Assembly (NCBI GenBank): GCA_027619545.1
Contig: JAQCFT010000002.1
Coordinates: 1 to 49,106 of the forward strand
DNA length: 49,106 nucleotides
Direction: 5' to 3'
From: Verrucomicrobiota bacterium
Lineage (GTDB): Bacteria > Verrucomicrobiota > Verrucomicrobiia > Limisphaerales > AAA164-E04
Positions within the stretch are counted from its first letter, which is position 1; each line of letters begins with the position of its first letter. Shown here one piece after another: positions 7,200 to 17,492 of the stretch. The notes under the pieces were generated by a model. It was not told where the DNA came from. It searched no databases and saw only the letters and a program-made list of their open reading frames with translations. A program made the translations under genes and the position numbers.

Positions 7200-8885
7200 A
7201 TGACGCAGCCACTCAATTGGAACAGCAAACAACTCACACGCGGTTGGCAGAAAGGCGTGACTTCATTTTACTGGGGGCTTGGGTTCGCGGAAGCGGACCT
7301 GGACAAGCCCCAAGTCGGGATTGGTGTCCCGTTGCTTGAAGGTAATCTTTGCAATGTGCACGCTCACGAATTGGCTCAAGCCATTGCGGAAGGGTGTCGC
7401 AACGCAGGCTTGCTGGGATTCCCTTACGGGGTCCCCGGAGTCAGTGACAACATCACGCAAGGGATGGAAGGTGGGAATGCATCCTTACCATCGCGTAATT
7501 TGATTGCCAACGCTTCCGAATGCGTTGTCAGCGCTCATTGTTATGATGCGATGATCGGCACGCATCACTGCGATAAAAATGGACCAGGGTTTGCCATGGC
7601 TTTGGCTCGCATGAATTATCCCGGCCTTTTGCTCAGTGGCGGTAGTATCATGCCGGGTTGTTACAAAGGTCGTGACGTGACCATTCTTGACTCCTACGAT
7701 GCTCAGGCGGCGGCCGATGTGGGAGAGATCCCTGAATCAGAGGCCGATGAAATCATTCGCGCAGCGTGCCCCGGGCCGGGGGGGTGTGGGATTGCTGCTT
7801 CGTTCAACACCTGGGGCATCGCCATGGAAGCCATCGGTTTGATGCCGCCTTACAGTTCATCCATTCCGGCGATTGATCCTGCAAAAAAACAGGAATGCCT
7901 GGAGGTGGGAAGTTTGGTGCGGAATCTGTTGGAAAAGAACATTCGACCAAGAGATATCCTGACACGAACGGCTTTTGAAAACGCGGCCGCCACGATTGCG
8001 GCGATTGGTGGTTCGACCAATGGTATGATTCACCTGATTGCTTTGGCGCGTGAAGCAGATGTGGCGTTTACCTTGAAGGATATCCAAGCCATTCTACGCA
8101 AAACGCCCGTTCTTTGCAGTTTTGCGCCACGTGGCAAGCGCACCATGGTGGATCTTCACCGACTTGGGGGCACGCCAATATTGCTCAAGTATCTTTTGGA
8201 TGCCGGTATTCTGGATGGTTCACCCATGACCGTGACCGGCAAAACATTGGCAGAAAACTTGGCCAATGAAGCGGCCATTCCCGAAGAGCAGGATTTGATC
8301 GCACCCCTGGATGTTCCATTCAAACCTTATGCTGACATGCAGATCTGCTTTGGCAACCTTGCACCGGACGGCATGGTGTTCAAGGTGTCCAGCATGCAAT
8401 CTCCCACATTCCGGGGGACAGCGATGTGCTTTGAAGATCCGCGCGACATCATCACGGCCGTAAAGGAAAAACGTATGAAGCCCGGAACCGTTGTGGTTCT
8501 CAGAAACCTCGGACCGGTCGCCAGTGGCATGCCGGAAGTGTTGGTGGCGACATCCGCGTTGTCCGTTCCTGAGTTGGATGGAAAGGTCGCCCTCGTCTCG
8601 GACACACGTGTATCCGGAGTGTCACACGGGGCCATCGGCGTGCATTGTTCACCGGAAGCTGCTGTGGGTGGTCCGATCGGATTGGTTCAGGATGGGGATA
8701 CGATTGAATTTGATTTGTTGGAGGGTCGCATCCACATGGACGTTTCAGAAGCAGAGTTGACGGAACGTCGAGCCTCTCTCAAACCAGTTCAAACCAGTCA
8801 TATACGCGGTTATCTGGCAGATTTCGCGCATACGGTGACCCAGGCCAATGACGGTTGCGTCAGCCGTTGGGTGCTGGAAAAGTGA
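7200..8885 (+). CDS. IlvD/Edd family dehydratase (dihydroxy-acid or sugar-acid dehydratase)
   Basis: The 561-residue product has the length and motif order of the IlvD/Edd family, which dehydrates 2,3-dihydroxy acids or aldonic acids with an Fe-S cluster and Mg2+. Three cysteines fall where cluster ligands are expected: Cys51 ('GNLCNVH'), Cys124 ('HHCDKNGPG') and Cys196 ('GPGGCGIAASFN'). This three-Cys pattern matches the [2Fe-2S]-type enzymes. Other landmarks are 'GVPGVSDNITQG', 'LLSGGSIMPGCYKG', 'GGSTNGMIHLIA' and a C-terminal 'VSDTRVSGVSHGAIGVHCSPEAAVGGPI'. It could be IlvD of branched-chain amino acid synthesis. However, its neighbours are Gfo/Idh oxidoreductases and an MFS carrier rather than other ilv genes, so a sugar-acid dehydratase is equally plausible. 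Confidence 0.88.
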   Translation: MTQPLNWNSKQLTRGWQKGVTSFYWGLGFAEADLDKPQVGIGVPLLEGNLCNVHAHELAQAIAEGCRNAGLLGFPYGVPGVSDNITQGMEGGNASLPSRNLIANASECVVSAHCYDAMIGTHHCDKNGPGFAMALARMNYPGLLLSGGSIMPGCYKGRDVTILDSYDAQAAADVGEIPESEADEIIRAACPGPGGCGIAASFNTWGIAMEAIGLMPPYSSSIPAIDPAKKQECLEVGSLVRNLLEKNIRPRDILTRTAFENAAATIAAIGGSTNGMIHLIALAREADVAFTLKDIQAILRKTPVLCSFAPRGKRTMVDLHRLGGTPILLKYLLDAGILDGSPMTVTGKTLAENLANEAAIPEEQDLIAPLDVPFKPYADMQICFGNLAPDGMVFKVSSMQSPTFRGTAMCFEDPRDIITAVKEKRMKPGTVVVLRNLGPVASGMPEVLVATSALSVPELDGKVALVSDTRVSGVSHGAIGVHCSPEAAVGGPIGLVQDGDTIEFDLLEGRIHMDVSEAELTERRASLKPVQTSHIRGYLADFAHTVTQANDGCVSRWVLEK

Positions 8886-8905
8886 GTTCCATTCATCCAT
8901 TGTAA

Positions 8906-8945
8906 ACACAAAAAAAGGCGGTCCGAAGACCGCCTTTTTTTGTGT
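8906..8945. terminator. Bidirectional Rho-independent terminator
   Basis: A perfect 18-bp inverted repeat with a CGAA tetraloop (8924-8927) sits between the converging dehydratase and MFS genes. The GC-rich core GGCGGTC/GACCGCC is flanked by seven A on one side and seven T on the other, so the hairpin ends in a U-tract on either strand. Confidence 0.95.
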
Positions 8946-8962
8946 GTTAAAAAGCCTGAGCT

Positions 8963-10609
<1,647 letters not shown>

Positions 10610-10661
10610 AAATCAGTTGTTTGGGTTGTTTAGAAACGAATGTTATTTCGGAAATGGATCC

Positions 10662-11786
10662 TTAATGTGTAAAGGCGGGCAGTTTCACAATCTTGCCGCC
10701 CTTCAGAGCTGATTCGTGCGAGCAGATGCCGACACATGTCCAGTTGGCGGATTGCTTGGCATTTGGGAACGGATCGCGGTCTTCGATCAGGGCGCTGACG
10801 AATTCGTGCGCCAGGTGAGGGTGCGATCCACCGTGGCCAGCGCCCTGGGTGAAGCTCAAGTGTGTCTTCTTGCCGAGGTCGTAAACACCTTTGGTGGTGA
10901 ATTGGCGAATGCCTTTTGGCAGGCGCGATGCGTAATCTTTGACTTTTACCCGTTTTGGAATCTTGGGTTCGGGCTTCTTGGCTGTGTGCAGAACAGGATC
11001 TTCTCCCTCGATCAACGGCCATTCAAAGGCTTGTTTGTCACCGTAAACATCGAAGCTTTCGCGATACTGACGAGCGGTGTCGAACAAGCTGCGGTAAATG
11101 CGTGCGGTGAGGTCGGAATCCTTGAATTTGATATGCGTGGTTTCGACCGCAAATGGGGAATTGTAGTGCTTGATCAAATCCTCACGGATCGTCCCGGAAC
11201 CGAAACAGGAAACATACTCGGCGGAATCATTGGTCAGCGCCATGCAGGGGCCAACGCAGTGGGTGGCGTAGTGCATGGGAGGCAGTCCGGGCCAGTAGTT
11301 GGGCCATCCATCCATGTCCTGCTGGTGGCTGGCCTGCAGGAACTGGATTTTGCCGAGCTTGCCTTTTTCGTAGAGTTCTTTGACGAAAAGGAATTCGCGG
11401 GCGTACACCACGGTCTCCATCATCATGTATTTGAGACCTGTTTTTTTGCAGAGATCGACGATTTTTTTGCAATCTTCAATGGACGTTGCCATGGGGACGG
11501 TGCAGGCCACGTGTTTGCCGGCTTTCAATGCTGCGATGGACTGGGCTGCGTGGTCAGGTATGGGGGTGTTGATGTGTACGGCATCCACGTCGGGATCGTT
11601 CAGGACATCCTCATACTTTTGGTATCGTTTCTCGATGCCAAATGCATCGCCAATTGCATTCAACTTCTTTTTGTTGCGCTGACAGATGGCGTACATGTTG
11701 GCGTTCGGGTGGTTCTGATAGATAGGAATGAATTCGGCTCCAAATCCCAAACCAATGATCGCAATGTTGATTTTCTTTTTACTCAT
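10662..11786 (-). CDS. Gfo/Idh/MocA family oxidoreductase with altered EKP motif
   Basis: The 374-residue product begins 'INIAIIGLGFGAEFIP', a Rossmann GxGxxG-type dinucleotide site. The usual 'DAV.I.TP...H' run follows ('DVDAVHINTPIPDHAAQSIAALKAGKHV'). At the place where most members have the catalytic EKP loop this protein has 'CTVPMA', so the lysine that contacts NAD(P) and substrate is missing. The C-terminal domain has 'GHGGSHPHLAHEFVSAL', a motif of the dehydrogenase-like group common in PVC bacteria. It appears to be the first gene of a two-gene operon with the MFS transporter downstream. The role may be sugar oxidation or epimerisation, but the altered motif makes a standard dehydrogenase reaction uncertain. 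Confidence 0.88.
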   Translation of the reverse strand: MSKKKINIAIIGLGFGAEFIPIYQNHPNANMYAICQRNKKKLNAIGDAFGIEKRYQKYEDVLNDPDVDAVHINTPIPDHAAQSIAALKAGKHVACTVPMATSIEDCKKIVDLCKKTGLKYMMMETVVYAREFLFVKELYEKGKLGKIQFLQASHQQDMDGWPNYWPGLPPMHYATHCVGPCMALTNDSAEYVSCFGSGTIREDLIKHYNSPFAVETTHIKFKDSDLTARIYRSLFDTARQYRESFDVYGDKQAFEWPLIEGEDPVLHTAKKPEPKIPKRVKVKDYASRLPKGIRQFTTKGVYDLGKKTHLSFTQGAGHGGSHPHLAHEFVSALIEDRDPFPNAKQSANWTCVGICSHESALKGGKIVKLPAFTH

Positions 11787-11836
11787 AAAATCCAGTCAAT
11801 CGTTTCAGGGTTGCCCCGTCAAATCCACCCATTCAA

Positions 11837-11866
11837 GCACGGCATCAGTCCACGACAATACCGTGC
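11837..11866. other. Imperfect inverted repeat upstream of the 10662-11786 gene
   Basis: Arms GCACGGCAT (11837-11845) and ATACCGTGC (11858-11866) pair with one mismatch around a 12-nt loop. It lies 50-80 bp upstream of the minus-strand oxidoreductase start, in a 210-bp region with no gene. It could be an operator or a 5' UTR hairpin; no further support is visible. Confidence 0.3.
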
Positions 11867-11996
11867 CTTTTGATAAAGGTAGAGGCGGAATAAGACCTTG
11901 GAGGCCTCTAACTGTCAATCGAAATCTTGGTGAAACCCCTTCAAACAAAGGCCGGAAAGCTGTTTCAGGGCCGTTGATAAACGGACCGTTGAATGA

Positions 11997-14492
11997 TCAT
12001 TTTTTACTTCGAAGGGATGGGGATTGAGATGCAATTTCTTCATAGATTTCCAATGCCCGGTCGAAACCTTTTCTTGCTGCTTCCCGTTCCTCCGGGTGAA
12101 TCGTATGACCGCGGCTCCTCCAAAGTTGGTGGATGGTCTCCGCGCACCAAAGTGCGCTTTCTCTCGAAATACGAATGGGTTGTTGATTCACGGTGACATT
12201 GACCGGATTGGTGTGCAGCTGAGGGAAGTGCCTAAGGGCCACCCAACTGCTGCGATCAATGCGGACCTGATGTTCAAGATGATGTTTTCGACCGTCAGCC
12301 GGAAGGGTCCACGTATGCGCGACCACTCCGTTGACGACCAACTCCACTTTGCGAGAGCCTCCCGTTGCATGCGTCCCGGGCGGTGGTCCGTGAAATGTCA
12401 CCGTGTCACCTGTAAACCGCTTTCCTCCAGGTGGGGTTATCAGTCCTTGAGCGACAGTTGATGGTGTTGTTGGTGCAAATGTGACAGTGGCCGTCATCTG
12501 CACATCGCCCGGTTCATCCAATTCGACGTCCCCATACCCTGGTTCAATTCCCTCAACAGCAAAATGGAGCGCATGAGCGAATCCATCCGAAACATAGGAA
12601 CGACCTCGTTTCAGACCATCGCACCAGGCTCCAAAATCGAGTCGATCCACTTTTCCCAAATGCACGTAGACCCGTCCCTGACCGACGCGGCTGCCGCTCA
12701 TGCATGGGAAATCTGTTTCCCCGCTGACTTTGAGAGGAAATCCGCAGTTCAGCAGGTGATACCACATGTTCCATTCCGGGATGCGCGCCGTGTCCATCGC
12801 GCTGATAAAATCGCATGCTCCCAACGCTGTGCTCACACAAATCTCCATGGCGCCCACGCTGTTCATCTCAGGAATGACCCAGTTGGGCAGCTGATCGGCC
12901 TGCTGGTTCATGATGTGCCTCAATTCGCTTTGGCTCAGGGTGTTGTCCCGATCTTCGTCCAAGTTGTCAAATAACAGCGGAAGCAGTCCGGCTTCTGCTT
13001 CGGGTCGGGTCAACAGCTGGTCCTGGTTGGTGTCCAATTGCTTGAGCAACCGTGCCGAAGCGGTATCCGGGTCGATCTGCAGGCCGCTGGCCGAGTGGGC
13101 ATAACCCGCGACTCCCCCCTGATCCCTCGCCCAACGCATCACTGGAGTGGTCCAGGTGGGCCAGCCTTGTTCTTTGGTGCCGGCGGACCCCGGGTACGTT
13201 TGGTCTTTCAGGTTGAGCAGACAAACATGCCCCATGGATTGGGAACCGAATCCGCTGATTTCCAGGTCGTATTTCAGGAGGGTCATCGGATCGCTGAGTT
13301 GATGAGGATCGGGAGAAAAGAAACCGCGTTGAAATTCAAAGCAGGGTCCCCAGGTGAGTACGCAACCTACGTTCAGGCCTTCGCCTTTGACTTGAAGGAA
13401 CATATCTTCGGGACTGACGCCCAAGGTCGGTGATTGGTAGTGGGCGCAACCAGCTCCGTGGATGTGATGATCGCCGCTGTAAAAACCGTAATCGGCAGGG
13501 TTCACCCAGCGTTTGAGCCGAATTTCCAATGTGTGTTGTGGTGTTTCCGGGATCACCAAATCCTGGTGGACTGGATGGTATTCAGGGCCTCTGGAGCTTT
13601 CCAGAGTGAAGCGGCCTGGGGGCAAAAGAATGCTTTGGCCGGAGTGACGGTAGATTTGTTCCTGAAAATAGAAATCCGGGGCCAAGCGTTTCGCTTGTGG
13701 GGGGAAGACGTGTCCCGCTTCGTCCCGAAAAACCAGTCGGGCGGTGTTGGGTTTGCCGTCATGATCGCGAATGTCGAGTGTTACTTGCGTTGCGGGTTCG
13801 ATGTTGAACAGTACGGGGACCCGGCTTCTGAAACCAATATCCTGTGTGCCTTGACCGACATCGAATTCGATGGTGGCTTCCATCTTTCCTGAAACCGAGG
13901 CGTAAATCCAGAGGAGTTTGTATTCCAGTTCCAATCCACTCAGATGGGTAGTAAGGGGAGGAAGTTCGTAAAAACTGAGGTCGAGGAATCGCCGTGGATT
14001 GCCAACGGGGTCGCTGAGTTCGTCGTGTGATTCACGCTGCATGCGACGCGCCGAGAGTGGTGTCATGCCTCCATAAACCTGCCCGGCCTGAGGAGAGGTG
14101 GCATTGAGGCGTGCGGTGACCGCTCCCTGATTGACGATCTTGACGAGAAACGGAGTGTAGCCTCCCTGATTCAGTTTGGGAATGGCGCTGCCTTTGCGGA
14201 CTTTGACGCGCGACTCCGGGTTGATGTCGATTTCAAACAGAGTGTGATCATCCAATGATTGAGTGATCCCTTCCACATCACCGGTGCTTAAAGCATCGTC
14301 AAGTCGGGTATTTGTGACGGTATCCAGTGGTATGCCCAGGAATTGCATCGTTTCCTGCAGTCGGCGGATTTGCTCCACGAAAGGTTGTGTGGGGACTTCG
14401 GCAGTGAGGCTCCTGAGTTGAACGATCCAAAGACCGATCAGCACCAAGAAAAAAAAGGATACAACTCTGGCATTCATGAATGCTGAGATCAT
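11997..14492 (-). CDS. Secreted CehA/McbA-type (PHP-like) metallohydrolase with embedded EF-hand pair
   Basis: The 831-residue protein starts with a hydrophobic export segment (about residues 9-25, 'VVSFFFLVLIGLWIVQL'). The N-terminal ~330 residues are beta-rich and include carboxypeptidase-regulatory-like strands. The PHP-type metal centre opens with 'YSGDHHIHGAG' (Asp341, His342, His343, His345), as in CehA/McbA family hydrolases. Later metal-site elements are likely 'GVAGYAHSASG' and 'SGETDFPCM'. Inserted after the 'AHSASG' strand are two EF-hand loops, 'DTNQDQLLTRPE' from Asp487 and 'DEDRDNTLSQSE' from Asp512, with canonical D-x-[DN]-x-D spacing. The family includes hydrolases of phosphoesters and carbamates; the true substrate here is unknown. 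It is an isolated gene, divergent from rarA. Confidence 0.8.
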   Translation of the reverse strand: MISAFMNARVVSFFFLVLIGLWIVQLRSLTAEVPTQPFVEQIRRLQETMQFLGIPLDTVTNTRLDDALSTGDVEGITQSLDDHTLFEIDINPESRVKVRKGSAIPKLNQGGYTPFLVKIVNQGAVTARLNATSPQAGQVYGGMTPLSARRMQRESHDELSDPVGNPRRFLDLSFYELPPLTTHLSGLELEYKLLWIYASVSGKMEATIEFDVGQGTQDIGFRSRVPVLFNIEPATQVTLDIRDHDGKPNTARLVFRDEAGHVFPPQAKRLAPDFYFQEQIYRHSGQSILLPPGRFTLESSRGPEYHPVHQDLVIPETPQHTLEIRLKRWVNPADYGFYSGDHHIHGAGCAHYQSPTLGVSPEDMFLQVKGEGLNVGCVLTWGPCFEFQRGFFSPDPHQLSDPMTLLKYDLEISGFGSQSMGHVCLLNLKDQTYPGSAGTKEQGWPTWTTPVMRWARDQGGVAGYAHSASGLQIDPDTASARLLKQLDTNQDQLLTRPEAEAGLLPLLFDNLDEDRDNTLSQSELRHIMNQQADQLPNWVIPEMNSVGAMEICVSTALGACDFISAMDTARIPEWNMWYHLLNCGFPLKVSGETDFPCMSGSRVGQGRVYVHLGKVDRLDFGAWCDGLKRGRSYVSDGFAHALHFAVEGIEPGYGDVELDEPGDVQMTATVTFAPTTPSTVAQGLITPPGGKRFTGDTVTFHGPPPGTHATGGSRKVELVVNGVVAHTWTLPADGRKHHLEHQVRIDRSSWVALRHFPQLHTNPVNVTVNQQPIRISRESALWCAETIHQLWRSRGHTIHPEEREAARKGFDRALEIYEEIASQSPSLRSKK

Positions 14493-14641
14493 AATTCAAA
14501 TGACCGAGATCACCAGCAAAAGGTTTACGATAGTATCCACTCGCTCCATTCCGGCCCTGTGAAAAGATGCTCCCGAAAGATTTTGGGTGTAAGTCCCGCT
14601 TCCGGCATTGCTCCTCCAAGGTTGCCCCCTATACTCGTCCC

Positions 14642-16045
14642 ATGAGTCAGGGGGATTTGTTTCAATCCAGTCCGGATCCGAAATCCGTTTCATCATCGAA
14701 ATCGGCCGTTCCGGATACAAGTCCTATGGACGCGGCATCCGCGCCATTGGCGGCGCGGATGCGTCCGCGTTCGCTGGAGGAATACGCCGGTCAGGAACAT
14801 ATTCTTGCTGAAGGAAAACTCCTGCGTCGGGCGATTGAAGCGGATCGGATTCAATCCTTGATTCTCTACGGTCCTCCGGGCACAGGGAAGACGACCCTGG
14901 CCCAAATCATCGCCCATCGAACCCAGGCATTTTTCGAACGGATCAGCGGGGTCGAATCCAATGTCGCCGAGATGCGTCGCGTCCTGGCCAGCGCGGCCAA
15001 TCGATTGGCCAACACGGGCAGATCCACTCTTTTGTTTGTGGATGAAATTCACCGGTTCAACAAATCGCAACAGGACGTTTTATTGCCGGATGTGGAAAGT
15101 GGGGTCATCAAGTTGATCGGAGCGACCACGCACAATCCCTTTTTCTTTGTCAACTCCCCTCTTGTGTCCCGGTCGCAGATATTTGAACTTCAGCCGCTGT
15201 CAGAAGCATCCGTGTTGCAGTTGCTTCAGCACGCCCTTGCCGATAAGGAAAGAGGACTGGGGGAGATGCCGCTCCGAGTGGATGACGAAGCCTTGCATCA
15301 TCTGGCCAAATTAGCTGATGGAGATGCCCGCAAGGCCCTGAATTCTTTGGAGATTGCCGCTCTCACAACGCCTGCCGGTGAAGACGGGATGGTTCAAATC
15401 GATCTTGCTGCCGCTGAAGAGTGCATTCAGAAGAAAGCGGTGGTTTACGATGGCGATGGGGATGCTCATTACGACACGATTTCGGCATTTATCAAATCCA
15501 TGCGAGGGGGCGACCCTGATGCCGCCCTTTACTGGCTGGCCAAGATGATTCATGCGGGTGAGGATCCAAGGTTCATCACTCGGCGCGTGATGATCTGCGC
15601 CGCCGAAGATGTGGGGTTGGCCGATCCCATGGCTCTGGTGCTGGCACATGCCGCGCACGAGACAGTGGGAATTATCGGATGGCCGGAAGCCCGCATCCCC
15701 ATTGCGGAAGCGGTGATCTACATCGCCTCCGCCAATAAAAGCAACAGCGCCATGAACGCCATCGATAAAGCTCTGGCGGATGTGCGATCCGGTAAAACCA
15801 TACCGGTGCCCGTCCATTTACGCGATGCCCATTATCCGGGCGCCAAACGATTGGAACATGGCAAGGACTATCAATATGCCCATGATTATCCCGGTCATTT
15901 CGTGGCGCAGGAATACCTGGGGGTGGAACGTACCTACTACGAACCTACGGAACAGGGCGTGGAACGTAAAATTCGTGATCGGGTGCTTGCCTGGAGGGAA
16001 CAGTTTCGGAAGATGCGGCAATCGAAGGGGAAGGCGGACAAATGA
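14642..16045 (+). CDS. rarA: Replication-associated recombination protein A (RarA/MgsA AAA+ ATPase)
   Basis: With ATG 14642 the product is 467 residues and begins 'MSQGDLF', as many RarA proteins do; the frame is open upstream to 14567 but that extension has no family character. AAA+ motifs are clear: Walker A 'GPPGTGKTT' (residues 77-85), Walker B 'LLFVDEIHRFN', sensor 1 'LIGATTHNPFFFVNSPLVSRSQIFEL' and sensor 2 'DGDARKALN'. The C-terminal RarA tetramerisation region includes 'KAVVYDGDGDAHYDTISAFIKSMRGGDPDAALYWLA' and 'HLRDAHYPGAK'. RarA acts at stalled replication forks and interacts with SSB. It overlaps the next gene by ATGA, so the two are translationally coupled. Confidence 0.96.
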   Translation: MSQGDLFQSSPDPKSVSSSKSAVPDTSPMDAASAPLAARMRPRSLEEYAGQEHILAEGKLLRRAIEADRIQSLILYGPPGTGKTTLAQIIAHRTQAFFERISGVESNVAEMRRVLASAANRLANTGRSTLLFVDEIHRFNKSQQDVLLPDVESGVIKLIGATTHNPFFFVNSPLVSRSQIFELQPLSEASVLQLLQHALADKERGLGEMPLRVDDEALHHLAKLADGDARKALNSLEIAALTTPAGEDGMVQIDLAAAEECIQKKAVVYDGDGDAHYDTISAFIKSMRGGDPDAALYWLAKMIHAGEDPRFITRRVMICAAEDVGLADPMALVLAHAAHETVGIIGWPEARIPIAEAVIYIASANKSNSAMNAIDKALADVRSGKTIPVPVHLRDAHYPGAKRLEHGKDYQYAHDYPGHFVAQEYLGVERTYYEPTEQGVERKIRDRVLAWREQFRKMRQSKGKADK

Positions 16046-16419
16046 GCAAACAGGGTGCGGATCGCTTACAGCTGACTTTGGAGCATGTGTTCGATCAAGT
16101 GAAAGAATGGTCCGTGATTTGGGGGTATTCGCTATTGCCGAAAACCTTGAATATTGAGTTCATGTCACCGGATGAACCCGATATGGGACGTTGTCATTTT
16201 GCCTCCGACACCATTTTTCTGAATGGCCAATTGCTTCAGGAAGGGAAGGAAGCGTTGTTGACCGAAACTCTTTGTCATGAATGCGCGCACTGGATGGCGT
16301 TTCGTCGATACGGCCTGGGCATCGAACCCCACGGTCCGGAATGGCAGGGATACATGCGTCAGGCTGGGTTTGAACCGAGGACATGTTTTCATGGCGATAC
16401 GCCAAAAGGTAGATCGTGA
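16042..16419 (+). CDS. SprT-like zinc metallopeptidase
   Basis: The 125-residue protein contains 'LCHECAHWMAFRRYG', an HExxH-type zinc motif with the metal-binding histidines at 79 and 83 and the catalytic Glu at 80. A third ligand is likely in 'PHGPEWQGYM', which matches the SprT pattern H-G-xx-W. The N-terminus 'FDQVKEWSVIWGY' is also SprT-like. There is no C-terminal zinc ribbon, so it is a minimal form. The start codon overlaps the rarA stop (ATGA). SprT/Spartan proteins cut DNA-protein crosslinks in eukaryotes, so coupling with a fork-repair ATPase is suggestive of a shared role in replication repair; that link is inference. Confidence 0.83.
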   Translation: MSKQGADRLQLTLEHVFDQVKEWSVIWGYSLLPKTLNIEFMSPDEPDMGRCHFASDTIFLNGQLLQEGKEALLTETLCHECAHWMAFRRYGLGIEPHGPEWQGYMRQAGFEPRTCFHGDTPKGRS

Positions 16420-16645
16420 CGTCCCGTCGCGCCCTTGAGGGATTTCCAATGTCATTTGCATTGAGAAGGGTAGCCTTTCGTGAACAAAAACCCACCGCCT
16501 CCTGTTTCTTGTTCGGGAACAGATGATGGGATTCCTATTGCTGCAGGCTTCCCAAGCGGGAGGCATATTAGCTTAAGAACACCACAAGGCGACGCGTCGG
16601 GGATCCACGCAGTCGCCGGACAAGCTGTCACGTCCTACCCTGGAC

Positions 16646-17185
16646 TTACTTTGAACGGAACTGATCTTCTTTGTGCCGGAAAAGGACGTTGAAAGTGGTC
16701 ATGGATCCATAGCAGCGCGAAATGTACTGCTGGATGTCGAACTTGTCTGCTTCGCTGAGTTGTTTGGAGTTGTTGACCTTTTGTTCCAGCACGCGGAGGT
16801 TGTTTCGCATCATGACGATTTTGTGGAAAAAGGTTTCCAGTTCCACTTCCTTGGGTTGCAGGGCCGGGTCTTTGGTGTGTAATACCATTTTTCCCCCCTG
16901 CCAACGTTGGGCCAACTCCTCCACTACGCTACCCGGACGTTCCAAATCCAGCGCATCCACCGTGGATTGCGCGACGTGGGCGATCAGTTTTTCGAGCGGC
17001 ATTTTGAGGCCATTCAGATGGGCTTCCGATTCTAGAGGTTCGATGCTGCTGTTTTCAGGGCTGACCTCGCGGCTTCCCGATTCAAATTGGATTTCGGCCA
17101 TCCCTCGACCGAGGCTCACGACTTCCCCGACACCCAAGTCCGGGTGGGATACGTGCATCCCAATGTGCATGTCTTGCGTTTTCAT
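16646..17185 (-). CDS. Hypothetical protein with N-terminal Tudor/SH3-like (CarD/DUF3553-type) domain
   Basis: The 179-residue protein begins with 'IGMHVSHPDLGVGEVVSLGRGMAEIQFESGSREVSP' (about residues 8-43), the pattern of a small beta-barrel related to CarD/CdnL RNA-polymerase-interacting domains and DUF3553. The remaining ~125 residues are predicted helical ('LEKLIAHVAQSTVDALDLE', 'LETFFHKIVMMRNNLRVLEQKVN') and I do not recognise them. There is no signal peptide. A transcription- or nucleic-acid-associated role is possible from the N-terminal fold but is not shown. It converges on the SprT-like gene across a 226-bp spacer in which I see no gene. Confidence 0.65.
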   Translation of the reverse strand: MKTQDMHIGMHVSHPDLGVGEVVSLGRGMAEIQFESGSREVSPENSSIEPLESEAHLNGLKMPLEKLIAHVAQSTVDALDLERPGSVVEELAQRWQGGKMVLHTKDPALQPKEVELETFFHKIVMMRNNLRVLEQKVNNSKQLSEADKFDIQQYISRCYGSMTTFNVLFRHKEDQFRSK

Positions 17186-17492
17186 GTGATTGGCTCCTGA
17201 CGTTCTTCCGGCGCGACCATGACCGTATTCTATCGAACTCAGATTCGACGATTCAAGGCAAATGCCGGCAGTTCCTAATTCAGGCGAACCGTTGCCCTTG
17301 CCTTTTTAAAAAGTAATCAAACGTCGGTTTTTAGTGGCTGTTGTCGCTTTTTGATTGCTGATTCCGGTTGATTCACGTTTGTTATCAAAGGATTATGTTT
17401 TGCGTTTTCGAGAGTGTGTCGATGAGCGCCACTGTTCGGTGTAGGTATCTCACGAACTCCTTTTCAACAAGCATCAACAAAAAGATAATCCA
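17186..17492. other. Non-coding spacer (307 bp)
   Basis: This is the divergent spacer between the Tudor-like gene and the two-gene islet. I see no convincing gene or RNA. It contains a 12-bp perfect palindrome CTTTTTAAAAAG at 17302-17313 and is AT-rich in its right half, as expected for a promoter region, but no well-spaced -35/-10 pair stands out. Confidence 0.5.

Noticed and set aside
10716-11873. A 385-codon plus-strand open frame opposite the second Gfo/Idh/MocA gene
   Set aside because: The minus strand encodes a clear oxidoreductase with family motifs throughout; the plus frame has no recognisable motifs and is an antisense shadow.
16540-16562. GGCTTCCC/GGGAGGC hairpin considered as a terminator for rarA/sprT-like genes
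   Set aside because: The stem is short with a G-T pair and no T-tract follows, so it does not meet a reasonable terminator standard.
16480-16692. A 70-codon plus-strand frame between the SprT-like and Tudor-like genes
   Set aside because: It runs into the 3' end of the minus-strand gene, has no ribosome binding site and no recognisable motif.
17302-17313. Perfect palindrome CTTTTTAAAAAG
   Set aside because: It is AT-only apart from its ends, has no GC stem for a terminator, and such a string is expected by chance in AT-rich spacer DNA.
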